From JBECKS01 sp964557005 (GTDB lineage Bacteria; Pseudomonadota; Gammaproteobacteria; Pseudomonadales; JBECKS01), in NCBI GenBank assembly GCA_964557005.1, contig CAZKYI010000003.1, positions 184,279 to 248,278 of the forward strand: 64,000 bases of DNA. The letters are read 5' to 3'. The notes below the pieces were generated by a model. It did not search any database and was not told the origin of the DNA. It was given only the letters and a program-made list of their open reading frames with translations. The position numbers and the translations under genes were made by a program. Below are positions 53,716-63,747 of the stretch, piece by piece. How positions within the stretch are numbered: the first letter of the stretch is position 1; each line of letters starts with the position of its first letter.

Positions 53716-56700
53716 TTATTTCCGATCTGAATTTAAAAAATAGTCTGAAAATCTGTGTGCCAATACCTGTGCATGTGCGCCCAGCATCATGCTCTCGTGA
53801 TGACCGGGTGCGCTTTGGTAATGAATGTCTTTAACCGCTGTTTGCCAATCGTCTTGTGCATGCTTGCCACTTAAAGACGTGTGTGCAGCAATGTGCAAAA
53901 TTGGAAAACTGTATTCAGGCTTCACTGATAACCGGGAAGCCATGAGAATATTCGCTCTCGCCAATTCATAACGCACACTCACCTGCTCGAATTCCAGTTC
54001 CTGAGGCAAAAGGTAGGCCTGCCTGGCCTGTTCAAATAGCTTTCTGAGCTGTTCAAGTTCCGGCAAATGACGCATTTCGTTTTCATCAATGTGCATGAAT
54101 GCGCCCAGAGCAGCTTGCAAATGGCCAATGCCTATTATCTCAAGGTTTTGCTGATTGGGCACAAAGCTGTCAAACATCACAAGCCCTTCAATTACCTGCC
54201 CTCTTTCTTTTAAAGCATCCGCCACAGCCAATGCAAACACACCACCCAACGATTGCCCTGCCAGATAACAAGGACATGCGTGCGCTTGCTCAAGATACTT
54301 CTCTATCACTTCACCATACACATTTTGCAACGCTTGCAAGGTATTTAACGGTGTTTGTTCTTTTAACAAGCCCTTCGCCTGAATCGCAAGCACTTCCACA
54401 TCATCCGGCAAGCTACGCGAAAAATCACGATAACACAGCACTTCGCCGCCCACAGGATGAATACAAATAATACGCGCACGTGGTTGTTCAACTTTTTTGA
54501 TGCTCACCAGATGTGACCATGTGTGACCATGTGCCGAAGCAATTTTAATCGCCAGTGCATCGAGTGTCTGTGCTTCAAATAAAACTGCCAAAGGTAATTC
54601 AAGCCCGAAATGTTGATTGATACGTGAAACAAGTTGCACCACCAGCAGTGAATGCCCACCAATTTCAAAAAAATTATCGTAACGACTGATCGTGTCTGTA
54701 TTGAGTAGCTGTGACCAGATATGCGCGAGCACTTTTTCAGTTTCGCTTTGCGGGGGTGAATAAGCTCGGCCACCTTGTTGAGGTTCAGGCAGGGCCTTGC
54801 GATCAATTTTCCCGTTCGGGCTTAAAGGAAAGGCATCCAGCACGATTACATGATCCGGTAATACACTCGCCGAAAGTTGCGCTCGCAATTGCAGCTCAAT
54901 GCTTTCAACCAGTAAGGATTTATTTTCAAAAACGCCACTGCCTGGAACACCACTGCTTAGTACATAGGCCAGCAAACGCGCCTGTTCATCAAGCAACACC
55001 ACGCAATCTTCAACCCCTGCCACTTTTTTGACACAGCTTTCAATTTCACCCGCTTCTATGCGAATACCATTGCGCTTGATTTGAAAATCGGTTCGTCCGA
55101 TATAGACCAGTGAGCCATCTTCAAGATAACGCACCAAATCGCCGGTTTTATAGAGCTTGCCTTCGGCAAAAGGATTGTCGAAAAATTTTTGCTGCGTGAG
55201 CTCATGGTTATTCAAATAACCTGCACCCACACCTGCTCCACCCACATACAATTCACCAGGCAAACCCGCAGGTAAAAGTTGTCGGTGCTTATCCAGCACA
55301 TACAGCAACACGTTGGGATTGGCCTTACCTAAAGGAATGCTTTGATAGGGTTTGCTTTTATCAAGCACATGGTAGCTGGAAATATCGGTACATTCAGAGG
55401 GACCATAGGAATTCACCAGTTGCGCGTTACTTTGCGTGTACCAGTGTTTAATCCGTTCATACACAATCGCTTCGCCGCCTAAAAATACCTGTCGCAAACT
55501 GTGCAAGGCAGAAAAGTGTTGTGCATTTACAAGCAAGGGATAAAAGGCACTCGGCGCACAGTTCAGCCATGTAACGTGCTGTTTTTCAATCAGGGAAATA
55601 ATCGCTGCACTGTCATAATGCTCGTAATCATAAAAATAAATGCTTGCGCCACAACTCAAAGGTGCCATCAGATTTTTTTGTGTCAAATCAAATCCCAGCG
55701 CAGAAATCACCAGCACCGTGTCTGCATCGCTCATGGCAAATTCACCGCAGTACCAGTCGATTAAATTCATCTCGCAACGATGGTAACTCGCCGTGCAATT
55801 CGGCTGCCCGGTAGAACCCGATGTATAGAGCACATAAATCAGATTGTCTGCTGAAAGTTTCAAATTCAGATTGCTTGTGTCTTCATTCTGATGCGCGTGG
55901 TCATACACGGAATACACTTCACCTGCATCATTCAAAGCTTGTAAACGTGTTTTCAACACCGCATTGCTCAACACCAGTTTGGGCTGACTGCTGTGCAGAA
56001 AATACTGCAAGCGTTCATCAGGATAGCGGCTGTCCATCGGCAAATAAGCGGCACCCGTTTTTAATACAGCCAGAATCGCAACTGCAATTTCCTTGCACAA
56101 GGGCAAACAAATACCCACCACATCTCCTGCCTGCACACCTTGCGCTCTTAAATAACGCGCGAGTTGATTTGCCTGTCCATTCAACTGTGCATAGGAAAGC
56201 GTGCCTCTGCTATCACGCACCGCGCTGTGCTCAGCAAATTGTTCACAGGCCTGTTCAATCACTTCATGCACACAGCGCGTTTCTGTTTTTTCAGAAACTT
56301 CCTTATTCCAGATGCGTAACTGTTGTTCCTGCTCTGCTTCGGTTAATAAATTCAAGGCAGATAAATGTGTTACTCCTGCAAGCACCTGCTGACTGATGTA
56401 GGCAATACGCACGAGCATATTGTGATCATCAAAAAAATCCTGCTGGCTTTGCAAGTTCAGTTGCACCGAATCGGCCAGACTTTTCACCAGCAGTTGCACA
56501 ATGCCATTTACCTGATTGGAGTATTCCTGAATTTCCACGGGCTTACCCATAAAATAAAAATCAGGAATATAGTGTTCAAAGTTATACATGAAGCTGACCT
56601 GTGCTTCAGGCAACAAGGCCATTTGTGCGGGCACTGAAATGGTTTGCCAGTTTTTGCTGTGTTTTTGTTGCTGGCGTAAATGTTTAAACAGGTCTGCAAT

Positions 56701-59700
56701 ATCCGCATCGTTAGCAAAATATTCCTGCTCCAGCACCAGAGGAATTTGTTGAAAATAACAACCCAGTGCATTCATTTGATTGGGCGGTCGCCCTGCAAGA
56801 ATTTCAAACACATAAAAATCGTGTTCAATACGACAATATCTTGCCAACACCAGCACATAGAGTGCCTTGAAATACAACGCAGGTGTGATGCGGTTTTGTT
56901 TGCAATACAGTTTGATGGCGTTCCAATGTGCGTTATCGAGCGTGAGTGATTTTTTGCTTTTTTCAGCAGGTTTTTGCACATCTCTTAATACTGCTGCATG
57001 CACAGGATAATCGAGTGCTTCGAGCGTGCGCTGTGGCTTGTGCAAGGTGTCACGCCAGAATTGCAATACCGCAGCGCTGTCCATTTCCTTGCGATTTTGA
57101 TACAGATAATTTTTATATCCATCTTCATACACCAGCGCCTTGCCACCTTTGGCAATGATTTCATAATTCATCGCACCCATCACACCGAAGGCCACTACTG
57201 AAATGCCGTCCATCAAAATATGATGCGCACCAAATACACCGACAAAATAGTCTTCACTTAACTTGATGAGCATTACCCTTAATGCTTCATCTTTAAGCAG
57301 GTTATAAGGCGCGTTAATAAATTGTGCGGCAAGCTGTTCGATTTCCTGCTCACTTTTTTGCTGCTGTGACCAGTCAATCAAATCCACTTTTGCAAGCTGC
57401 TTGCGTTTTACCAATTGATAGACTTCATCAAGATAAGCAACATGGCTTTCTGCAAACTGCACGCGCGTCACGCTTTGTGTGTCAATCAATCCTTGCAGGC
57501 ATTGATTCCACAATGCGACATCCAGCTTTTGACGAATGCGCACAGAAAACCCTACGCCATATTCACGCGACAAGGGATTCAGTTTGTTAGCGAGAAACAT
57601 GCTGCGCTGCATCGCCGTCAGTGGTAGAGCATCTTCATAAATGGAAGCATCAAACTTCAACACGCCTAACAAGGCATCTGGCTCCACCAGTTGAATGGCA
57701 TCAACGCTCAACTGCGGTTCACTCACCATCTGATCCAGAATGCGTACATACTGACTCAGCATGGTTTCAATGGTGCTGTCGAAAAACAAATCGGTATTGA
57801 ACTCTGCGATGATGTTCAACCCTTGTTCCAGTTCTACAACTGTCAAACCAAAATCATAATTACTGATGACCTGCTCGGTGCCTAACAATTCAGCACTTAG
57901 CCCTTGTAAATGTTCACCAAAGAGTCTGGCATCAATATGTGTACTTTGGCTGGCGGTATTTTGTAACACCAAACCCACCTGCGCCCCTGCGGGATATTGC
58001 GGGTCGCGATGATTGGCCACTTTTTCAAACAGCACTTCGGTGGGCATATCCTGATGCGCAAAAGCACCGAGACAGCTTTCTTTGACTTCCTGCAACAGTT
58101 CGGCAACGCTCGGATTGTGTTCCAGGCGCGAACGAATAATCACGGCATTGAGAAAAAGCCCAATGATTTTTTCACTCGCGAGATGGTTTCTCCCTGCGAC
58201 AGGCGTGCCAATTAAAATATCTTTTTGTCGGGTATAGCGCGACATCAAAATACTCATCGCCGCCATCAGAATCATAAACAGGGAAACCGTGTGCTCGGCA
58301 GCAAAACGATTCAAGGCATTGAGCGTATGTTTCGATAGCTGCGTACCAATTTGTTTACCGTTAAATGTTTGCACCACGGGTCTGGGTTTATCAGTGGGCA
58401 ACTTGAGAATGGAGGGCGCACCTTCAAGCGCGTTTAACCAGTAATGTGTGTATTTTTCCAATACCTCACCTTGCATCCAGTCTTGTTCCCACGCGGCATA
58501 ATCCACATAGTGCACAGCCAAGGCAGGTAAATGCAGCGTTTTCCCTTCTGCAAGGCTGTTATAAAGCAAGGCCATTTCCTGAAACAAAATTCTCACTGAC
58601 CAACCATCTGCAATGATGTGGTGCATGCAGCCCAGCAATACCGTTTCCTGTTCAGATAATTTAATCAGTGATGCACGAATCAGCAAATCATGCTCAAGTG
58701 AAAATGCTTTGTGTGCATTTTCTTCTACCGCTTTCTGCAAACGCTGCGCCTGATTGGCTTCAGCGGAAAAATCGAGCAGGTGCAGAGGAAAATGTTCATG
58801 GCTGTGTATTTTGGTGAAAACCTGATTGTTGTCACTCACAAAATTACAGCGTAATGATTCATGGCGCTGCAATAAGGTATCCATCGCTGTCTGAAAAGCA
58901 GCCACATCAAAAGCGCCTTGTATCTTCACACCAAAAGGCATGTTATAGGCAAAGAAACCCGGCACCAGTTTATCGAGAAACCAGAATCTGCGTTGCGCAT
59001 AGGAAAGTGGCATCAGGGGTAAGCGTTCAACCGCTTTTAATTGCGGTGCCAGCAAGTGATTGGATTTGCGCAGCTCGGCTTCCAGTGCGGTGGCCAGCTC
59101 TGCAAGCGTGGCTTTTTCAAAAATAACTTTTAAAGCCAGCTCGCGCTGAAACACTTTTTTGATGCGTGACAGCACTTGTGTGGCCAATAGAGAATGACCA
59201 CCCAGTTCAAAGAAATTATCGTACACGCTGATGGCTTCAACACCGAGCACCTGCTGCCAGATTTCAAGCAAGGCCTGCTCGACTGCATTGCGTGGTTCAA
59301 CCAGCGTGTGCGTAGCAAGGTGTTCAGGCTCCGGCAAGGCATTGCGATCAATTTTGCCATTGGCATTGAGCGGGAATTTATCCAGCGCCATCACCACGTG
59401 CGGCAGCATGTAATCCGGTAACTGTTTCGCAAGCGCGTGACGCACTTCCGATGTCAGCAGGTTTTTACCGTCACGAAACACCACATAGGCCACCAGAAGG
59501 TCATTGGGTTTTGCCAGCACTACACATTCATCAACGCCTTCCAGTGCACTCAGTTGTTTTTCTATTTCACCGAGTTCAATTCTGAAACCACGAATCTTGA
59601 CTTGCTGGCCAATGCGCCCCAGCAAAATCAAATGCTGATTTTCTGTGAGCACCGCCTGATCGCCAGTGCGATACATGCGCATATCTGCATCAATGGTATT

Positions 59701-62700
59701 GGGTAAAAAACTTGCACGCGTTTTTTCCGCATCGCCCACATAGCCATCGGCCAGCTCACCGCCAGCAATGTATAATTCACCCACTACTGCTTTTGGCAAC
59801 AGTCTTTGTTGCTCGTCCAATACATATAACGCGGTGTTGGCGAATGGTTGCCCGATAGACACCACTCGGCCTTGCTTGCTGGCATTTTGCTTTCTTTCCA
59901 GTACCGCAAAACTGGAATCAATACACGCCTCGGTCACGCCGTAGGAATTCACCAGCACGCATTGTTCATCACTCACTGTTTCGAGCAAGATTTGATCCGC
60001 TTCGTGCCAGGCATCGGAACCAACCATCAACATACGCAGCTTGAGCCGTTTGTTCTGCGCTTCACATTCATAACACAGGGTTCGCAGTACCGCAGGTACA
60101 AATTCGGCGATGCTGATGTTCAGGGTTTCAATCACTGTCATCAGGCGTTTGGTATCCATCAGGGTGAATTTATCCACAAAACACAAAGATGCACCCGACC
60201 CTAACGCGCGCACCCAATCGCCCGTAAACACATCAAAACCGACGCTGGCCATTTGCAGATGTCTGTCGCTGGCACGCAGTTCAAAACTCTCTTCCCACGC
60301 AAGATAGGTGCGAATCAAGGCGCCATGACTCACTTGCACGCCTTTGGGCACACCCGTGCTGCCTGAGGTGTAAATCGTATAGGCAGGGCTTTGCAGGGAA
60401 ATACTGCACACTGCCAGTGAATCACCACAGTGTTCGCTGTGCTGAATCGCCTGCGCATTCAATACAAAAACCGCCTGCGCATTCTCACGAATGTATTGCT
60501 TGCGCTCATCGGGCAAGGAAATATCCAGAGGTAAATACTGCGCACCGATACGCAAAATCGCCAGAATCGCTGCCATCAGTTGAGCAGATTTTTCCAGCTC
60601 CACCACCACCAGCGCACCCGCACCCACACCTTGCGCCAACAAAAAATTGGCGATGCGTGCGCTGTGTTGTTCCAGTTGCGCATAAGTCACCGTTGCTGCT
60701 TCTGGCGAAATAATCGCAGGTGCTTGCGGCTGCGCTTTGGCATGCGAGAGAAATAAATCAATCACCGTGCAGGGTTTTTCAGTCAATGCTGTTTGTTTGG
60801 CATTAGGCGGTGTCGCCAGCCAGGAAAAACAGGTAGCCCGATTTGCGGTGGTGTTTGCGCAATAACTGTCATCAAAACTTTTTGACCCTTGGCACAGGCT
60901 ATCGACCAAAGCCTGTAACAAGTCCAGAAAATGGATTTCACTGAACAAGGTTTCGCGATAAAACAGATTAAGCTCTAACCCCTCTGGCCCCAATCGCGGA
61001 TTGAATTCCACTGCGCCATCAATCTCATTGCCCCAATCCCTGAAATGCACTGCGTGACCCAAAAAATCCTCTGGTGGTATGAAATTCAGATAATTGTAGA
61101 AAAAATTAACGCGCCCTTGTTGTTGCAAGATTTGAAATGTTTTTTGAGACAATAAGGCATGCGCTCGATTTTGCTTTTGTTGGTGTTTCGCTGCTTGCAA
61201 ACACACATCAACACTGTCTGTTTTTTCAAAATCCTGTTTTGAAAAAATAAACGGTTGAACCAAAAAGCAGTTGCCAATGGTGCGACTGAAGGCCGTTGGT
61301 CGGCCAGTAATAATTTCGTTGATATAAAAATCACCTTGCGGCTGACACCAGATTTTCAGCAAATAACCAAAAGCCAGTTTGTATAAAATGGCAGGGGTAA
61401 TCCCCTGCTTGCGACAATAGTTTTTAACCTGCGCCCACTGCTCGCCTTCCACCATCAGGCGCCTGAGTTTTCTTTGTCCGTGTTGATGTCCATGTTGGCT
61501 GATGCTTTTTCCATGCACACTGAAATCCAGACTGCCAACCTGTTGCAAAGCCTGTTGCCAATGTTCTACCACTTCTGCCCTGTCAATGTGTTCGCTGGCA
61601 AAATCCAGATACGCGAGATAATTATCCGGCTCAAGCGTTTTTCCGTTATAGATGGCTTGGGCTTCCACCCAATGTTGCAAGGCACTGATGGCATCCATCA
61701 GCATGTGGTGCATGCCCGTCACCAACAAAAAACGCTGCTCGCTCAAACACAGCACACGATAACGAATCAACACCTGCCCATGTAATTCAAAGGGCGTGTA
61801 AATGATTTTTTTTGCTTCCTGCTGCGCCTGTTCCAAGCTCCAGTCTTTTGCATCGATACAGGCAAAATCGATTTCGCGTTTTTTATACACAAGCTGATAC
61901 GCCGCATCGGCAAGCACGTTGTCACAGGCATGAACCTGCATGCGCAGTACCGCTCTTTGATCACTCAAACTTTGCAGCGCTTGCTGCCATCTGTGTAAAT
62001 CAAATTCGCCCTGTATCAGAATGCTGGTACCAATCAGGGTGCTTTGCTTATCAGCCTTGAGCAGGTCATTAAAATAAAAACCTTGCTGGGAAATGGTCAG
62101 CGGGCGAATGCACTCAATCGCATGTTCCTGAAACTCTTGTGACACATTGAGCAAAGTAGCCAGTTCTGCCTGGGAAAATAATTGCAGTTGCGCAATCGTG
62201 GTGTGTGCATCGGCATTCACTACTTGCTGGCACAGTGCCTGATAATGTTTTGCAAATTGTTCAACGCTGCTGTGTTCAAGCAGGCTGCTGCGATATTCAA
62301 TCGAAGCCAGAAACTGTTGCTCAAATTCACCCATCGTCAAACACACATCATGCTTGGCGGTGCGCGAATCCAAAGCCAGCGGGCGCAAACTTAACTCACG
62401 CGTTTCAAGCGTATTGAGTGCCTGATGCGATTGGGCATTCTGGAAATTAAATCCAAACTGCACGCCAGGTACTTCGTCACGGGTTCTGTCAATGTCGAGA
62501 TGATCGATTAAAGAATCAATGCCCAAAGCCTGATGATCAAAAGCTGCCAGCACATCGGCGCGTAAATTTTTCAAGTACGTAAATACCCTGGCTTGCTGTT
62601 TTGGTTTTGAGCGAATAATCAGTGCATTCAAAAAAAGACCAATGATATTTTCGCTGTGTTGATTGGTTCTGCCTGCAATCGGAATGCCCACACAAACATC

Positions 62701-63747
62701 TTCTTCCTTGCAATACTTTGCCAGACACACATGATAAATCGCCATAAAAAACATAAACGGTGTTAATTCATGGCTTGCACAAAATTGTTTGATGGCCTTG
62801 CTTTGTTGTGCGTCAAAATGAAAATCGAGACTCGCGCCAGCACTCGATGGTTTGAGCGGGCGAATCTGGTCATAAGGAAACCTCAGCAAACCTGAAGCAC
62901 CTGCGAGCTGTGTTTTCCACCAGACCAGATGTTGCGCTTGTGCCTCACGATAAGCTTGCTGACTTTGACTAAACGCATAATCAGAAAAATGATATTCAGG
63001 CTCAGGCAAAGGTTGTGGATTGCCTTGCAACAGACCAAGGTATAACGTTGTTATTTCTTTTAACAGAATGCCAATCGACCACGCATCACACACACTGTGA
63101 TGCACACAACAACTTAAAATATAATGCGCACGCTGATCTTCATCAGCACAGGATTTTTCCAGCTCGAACAATTCCATGCGCATTAACGGCGCTTGTGCCA
63201 GATTAAAGCCCTTGCCTAAAGCGGTATGTGCAAGCTGCTCAATAAAAATATTTAATTCAGCATTGCTGGCAAGTGCCTGCTTTTGGAAAGGAAGTTGCCA
63301 ATCCAGATGATCAGGAATCACCAGCATCGGCTTGCCTTCCTGCTCGGAAAAACTGAGTCGCAAACTCTCATGACGTGCAATCAAAAGTTTAACGCTGTGC
63401 TCAAACAGCTCGATATTCAAGTTGCCGCGAATTTCCACCAGCGCAGGGATATTAAAACCGGCATCTTCAGGAAACAGTTTATCGAGAAACCAGAAACGTG
63501 CCTGCGAATCGGTAGCAGGGATTTGATTGTTACGCAGTTCATCAGGGGCTTTCAGAAAATCGTGCTGCTCCTGAATGCCTGCCTGCGATAAAAATCCAAT
63601 CAATGCGTCTTTGTTTTCTGACAACTGCTGCCTGAGCGTTTCGTTCAAGGCACCTTTGGGCGCATTGATTTTGATTTTGCCTTCATGCAATTCCAGTTTG
63701 ACATTCAGGCTGCGCAACCGGGCAAGCAGTTCCAGTACATCACTCAC
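53716..63747 (-). CDS. NRPS, 3343 aa: docking-C-C*-A(Orn)-PCP-C-C*-A-PCP-TE
   Basis: Terminal synthetase of the right line. TubC-like docking (about 1-55); C (HHSVCDAWS at 216); C* (about 547-955, HHMLMDAIS at 680); A (TSGSTGVPKG from about 1127) with code about DVGEMGSID, near the Orn code DVGEIGSID; PCP (LGGHS, Ser1520); C (HHIIADGWS at 1709); C* (about 2038-2460, HHILMDGIS at 2175); A with altered core motif 3 (TSGSTGQPNC from 2642), FDLTQKN and code about DLKNFGSDI, unassigned; PCP (IGGHS, Ser3033); TE with GQSLGG (Ser3166) and GHHES (His3316). The start is GTG 63747, overlapping the TGA of the upstream synthetase (GTGA). The TE releases the product by hydrolysis or cyclisation. Both modules have tandem C domains, which is highly unusual. 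Confidence 0.97.
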   Translation of the reverse strand: MSDVLELLARLRSLNVKLELHEGKIKINAPKGALNETLRQQLSENKDALIGFLSQAGIQEQHDFLKAPDELRNNQIPATDSQARFWFLDKLFPEDAGFNIPALVEIRGNLNIELFEHSVKLLIARHESLRLSFSEQEGKPMLVIPDHLDWQLPFQKQALASNAELNIFIEQLAHTALGKGFNLAQAPLMRMELFELEKSCADEDQRAHYILSCCVHHSVCDAWSIGILLKEITTLYLGLLQGNPQPLPEPEYHFSDYAFSQSQQAYREAQAQHLVWWKTQLAGASGLLRFPYDQIRPLKPSSAGASLDFHFDAQQSKAIKQFCASHELTPFMFFMAIYHVCLAKYCKEEDVCVGIPIAGRTNQHSENIIGLFLNALIIRSKPKQQARVFTYLKNLRADVLAAFDHQALGIDSLIDHLDIDRTRDEVPGVQFGFNFQNAQSHQALNTLETRELSLRPLALDSRTAKHDVCLTMGEFEQQFLASIEYRSSLLEHSSVEQFAKHYQALCQQVVNADAHTTIAQLQLFSQAELATLLNVSQEFQEHAIECIRPLTISQQGFYFNDLLKADKQSTLIGTSILIQGEFDLHRWQQALQSLSDQRAVLRMQVHACDNVLADAAYQLVYKKREIDFACIDAKDWSLEQAQQEAKKIIYTPFELHGQVLIRYRVLCLSEQRFLLVTGMHHMLMDAISALQHWVEAQAIYNGKTLEPDNYLAYLDFASEHIDRAEVVEHWQQALQQVGSLDFSVHGKSISQHGHQHGQRKLRRLMVEGEQWAQVKNYCRKQGITPAILYKLAFGYLLKIWCQPQGDFYINEIITGRPTAFSRTIGNCFLVQPFIFSKQDFEKTDSVDVCLQAAKHQQKQNRAHALLSQKTFQILQQQGRVNFFYNYLNFIPPEDFLGHAVHFRDWGNEIDGAVEFNPRLGPEGLELNLFYRETLFSEIHFLDLLQALVDSLCQGSKSFDDSYCANTTANRATCFSWLATPPNAKQTALTEKPCTVIDLFLSHAKAQPQAPAIISPEAATVTYAQLEQHSARIANFLLAQGVGAGALVVVELEKSAQLMAAILAILRIGAQYLPLDISLPDERKQYIRENAQAVFVLNAQAIQHSEHCGDSLAVCSISLQSPAYTIYTSGSTGVPKGVQVSHGALIRTYLAWEESFELRASDRHLQMASVGFDVFTGDWVRALGSGASLCFVDKFTLMDTKRLMTVIETLNISIAEFVPAVLRTLCYECEAQNKRLKLRMLMVGSDAWHEADQILLETVSDEQCVLVNSYGVTEACIDSSFAVLERKQNASKQGRVVSIGQPFANTALYVLDEQQRLLPKAVVGELYIAGGELADGYVGDAEKTRASFLPNTIDADMRMYRTGDQAVLTENQHLILLGRIGQQVKIRGFRIELGEIEKQLSALEGVDECVVLAKPNDLLVAYVVFRDGKNLLTSEVRHALAKQLPDYMLPHVVMALDKFPLNANGKIDRNALPEPEHLATHTLVEPRNAVEQALLEIWQQVLGVEAISVYDNFFELGGHSLLATQVLSRIKKVFQRELALKVIFEKATLAELATALEAELRKSNHLLAPQLKAVERLPLMPLSYAQRRFWFLDKLVPGFFAYNMPFGVKIQGAFDVAAFQTAMDTLLQRHESLRCNFVSDNNQVFTKIHSHEHFPLHLLDFSAEANQAQRLQKAVEENAHKAFSLEHDLLIRASLIKLSEQETVLLGCMHHIIADGWSVRILFQEMALLYNSLAEGKTLHLPALAVHYVDYAAWEQDWMQGEVLEKYTHYWLNALEGAPSILKLPTDKPRPVVQTFNGKQIGTQLSKHTLNALNRFAAEHTVSLFMILMAAMSILMSRYTRQKDILIGTPVAGRNHLASEKIIGLFLNAVIIRSRLEHNPSVAELLQEVKESCLGAFAHQDMPTEVLFEKVANHRDPQYPAGAQVGLVLQNTASQSTHIDARLFGEHLQGLSAELLGTEQVISNYDFGLTVVELEQGLNIIAEFNTDLFFDSTIETMLSQYVRILDQMVSEPQLSVDAIQLVEPDALLGVLKFDASIYEDALPLTAMQRSMFLANKLNPLSREYGVGFSVRIRQKLDVALWNQCLQGLIDTQSVTRVQFAESHVAYLDEVYQLVKRKQLAKVDLIDWSQQQKSEQEIEQLAAQFINAPYNLLKDEALRVMLIKLSEDYFVGVFGAHHILMDGISVVAFGVMGAMNYEIIAKGGKALVYEDGYKNYLYQNRKEMDSAAVLQFWRDTLHKPQRTLEALDYPVHAAVLRDVQKPAEKSKKSLTLDNAHWNAIKLYCKQNRITPALYFKALYVLVLARYCRIEHDFYVFEILAGRPPNQMNALGCYFQQIPLVLEQEYFANDADIADLFKHLRQQQKHSKNWQTISVPAQMALLPEAQVSFMYNFEHYIPDFYFMGKPVEIQEYSNQVNGIVQLLVKSLADSVQLNLQSQQDFFDDHNMLVRIAYISQQVLAGVTHLSALNLLTEAEQEQQLRIWNKEVSEKTETRCVHEVIEQACEQFAEHSAVRDSRGTLSYAQLNGQANQLARYLRAQGVQAGDVVGICLPLCKEIAVAILAVLKTGAAYLPMDSRYPDERLQYFLHSSQPKLVLSNAVLKTRLQALNDAGEVYSVYDHAHQNEDTSNLNLKLSADNLIYVLYTSGSTGQPNCTASYHRCEMNLIDWYCGEFAMSDADTVLVISALGFDLTQKNLMAPLSCGASIYFYDYEHYDSAAIISLIEKQHVTWLNCAPSAFYPLLVNAQHFSALHSLRQVFLGGEAIVYERIKHWYTQSNAQLVNSYGPSECTDISSYHVLDKSKPYQSIPLGKANPNVLLYVLDKHRQLLPAGLPGELYVGGAGVGAGYLNNHELTQQKFFDNPFAEGKLYKTGDLVRYLEDGSLVYIGRTDFQIKRNGIRIEAGEIESCVKKVAGVEDCVVLLDEQARLLAYVLSSGVPGSGVFENKSLLVESIELQLRAQLSASVLPDHVIVLDAFPLSPNGKIDRKALPEPQQGGRAYSPPQSETEKVLAHIWSQLLNTDTISRYDNFFEIGGHSLLVVQLVSRINQHFGLELPLAVLFEAQTLDALAIKIASAHGHTWSHLVSIKKVEQPRARIICIHPVGGEVLCYRDFSRSLPDDVEVLAIQAKGLLKEQTPLNTLQALQNVYGEVIEKYLEQAHACPCYLAGQSLGGVFALAVADALKERGQVIEGLVMFDSFVPNQQNLEIIGIGHLQAALGAFMHIDENEMRHLPELEQLRKLFEQARQAYLLPQELEFEQVSVRYELARANILMASRLSVKPEYSFPILHIAAHTSLSGKHAQDDWQTAVKDIHYQSAPGHHESMMLGAHAQVLAHRFSDYFLNSDRK
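54512..54533. repeat. Tandem 10-bp direct repeat in PCP-TE linker
   Basis: TGTGACCATG occurs twice in a row (54512-54531) with two further matching bases. It encodes the HTWSH part of the linker before the TE domain. The unit is not a multiple of three, so gain or loss of a copy would put the TE out of frame. Confidence 0.6.
56370..57636 (-). other. C* domain of module 2 in the 3343-aa NRPS
   Basis: Residues about 2038-2460, directly after a full C domain and before the A domain. Motifs: HHILMDGISVV, YQLVKRKQ, CKQNRITPALYFK, DFYVFEILAGRP, GCYFQQIPLV and VSFMYNFEHYIP. These align with the other two C* domains rather than with the normal C domains next to them. HHxxxDG is intact, so chemistry is possible. 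Confidence 0.85.
60885..62110 (-). other. C* domain of module 1 in the 3343-aa NRPS
   Basis: Residues about 547-955. Motifs: HHMLMDAISAL (Gly of HHxxxDG is Ala), YQLVYKKRE, CRKQGITPAILYK, DFYINEIITGRP, GNCFLVQPFIF and VNFFYNYLNFIP. It follows a complete C domain and precedes the ornithine-type A domain. Confidence 0.85.
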
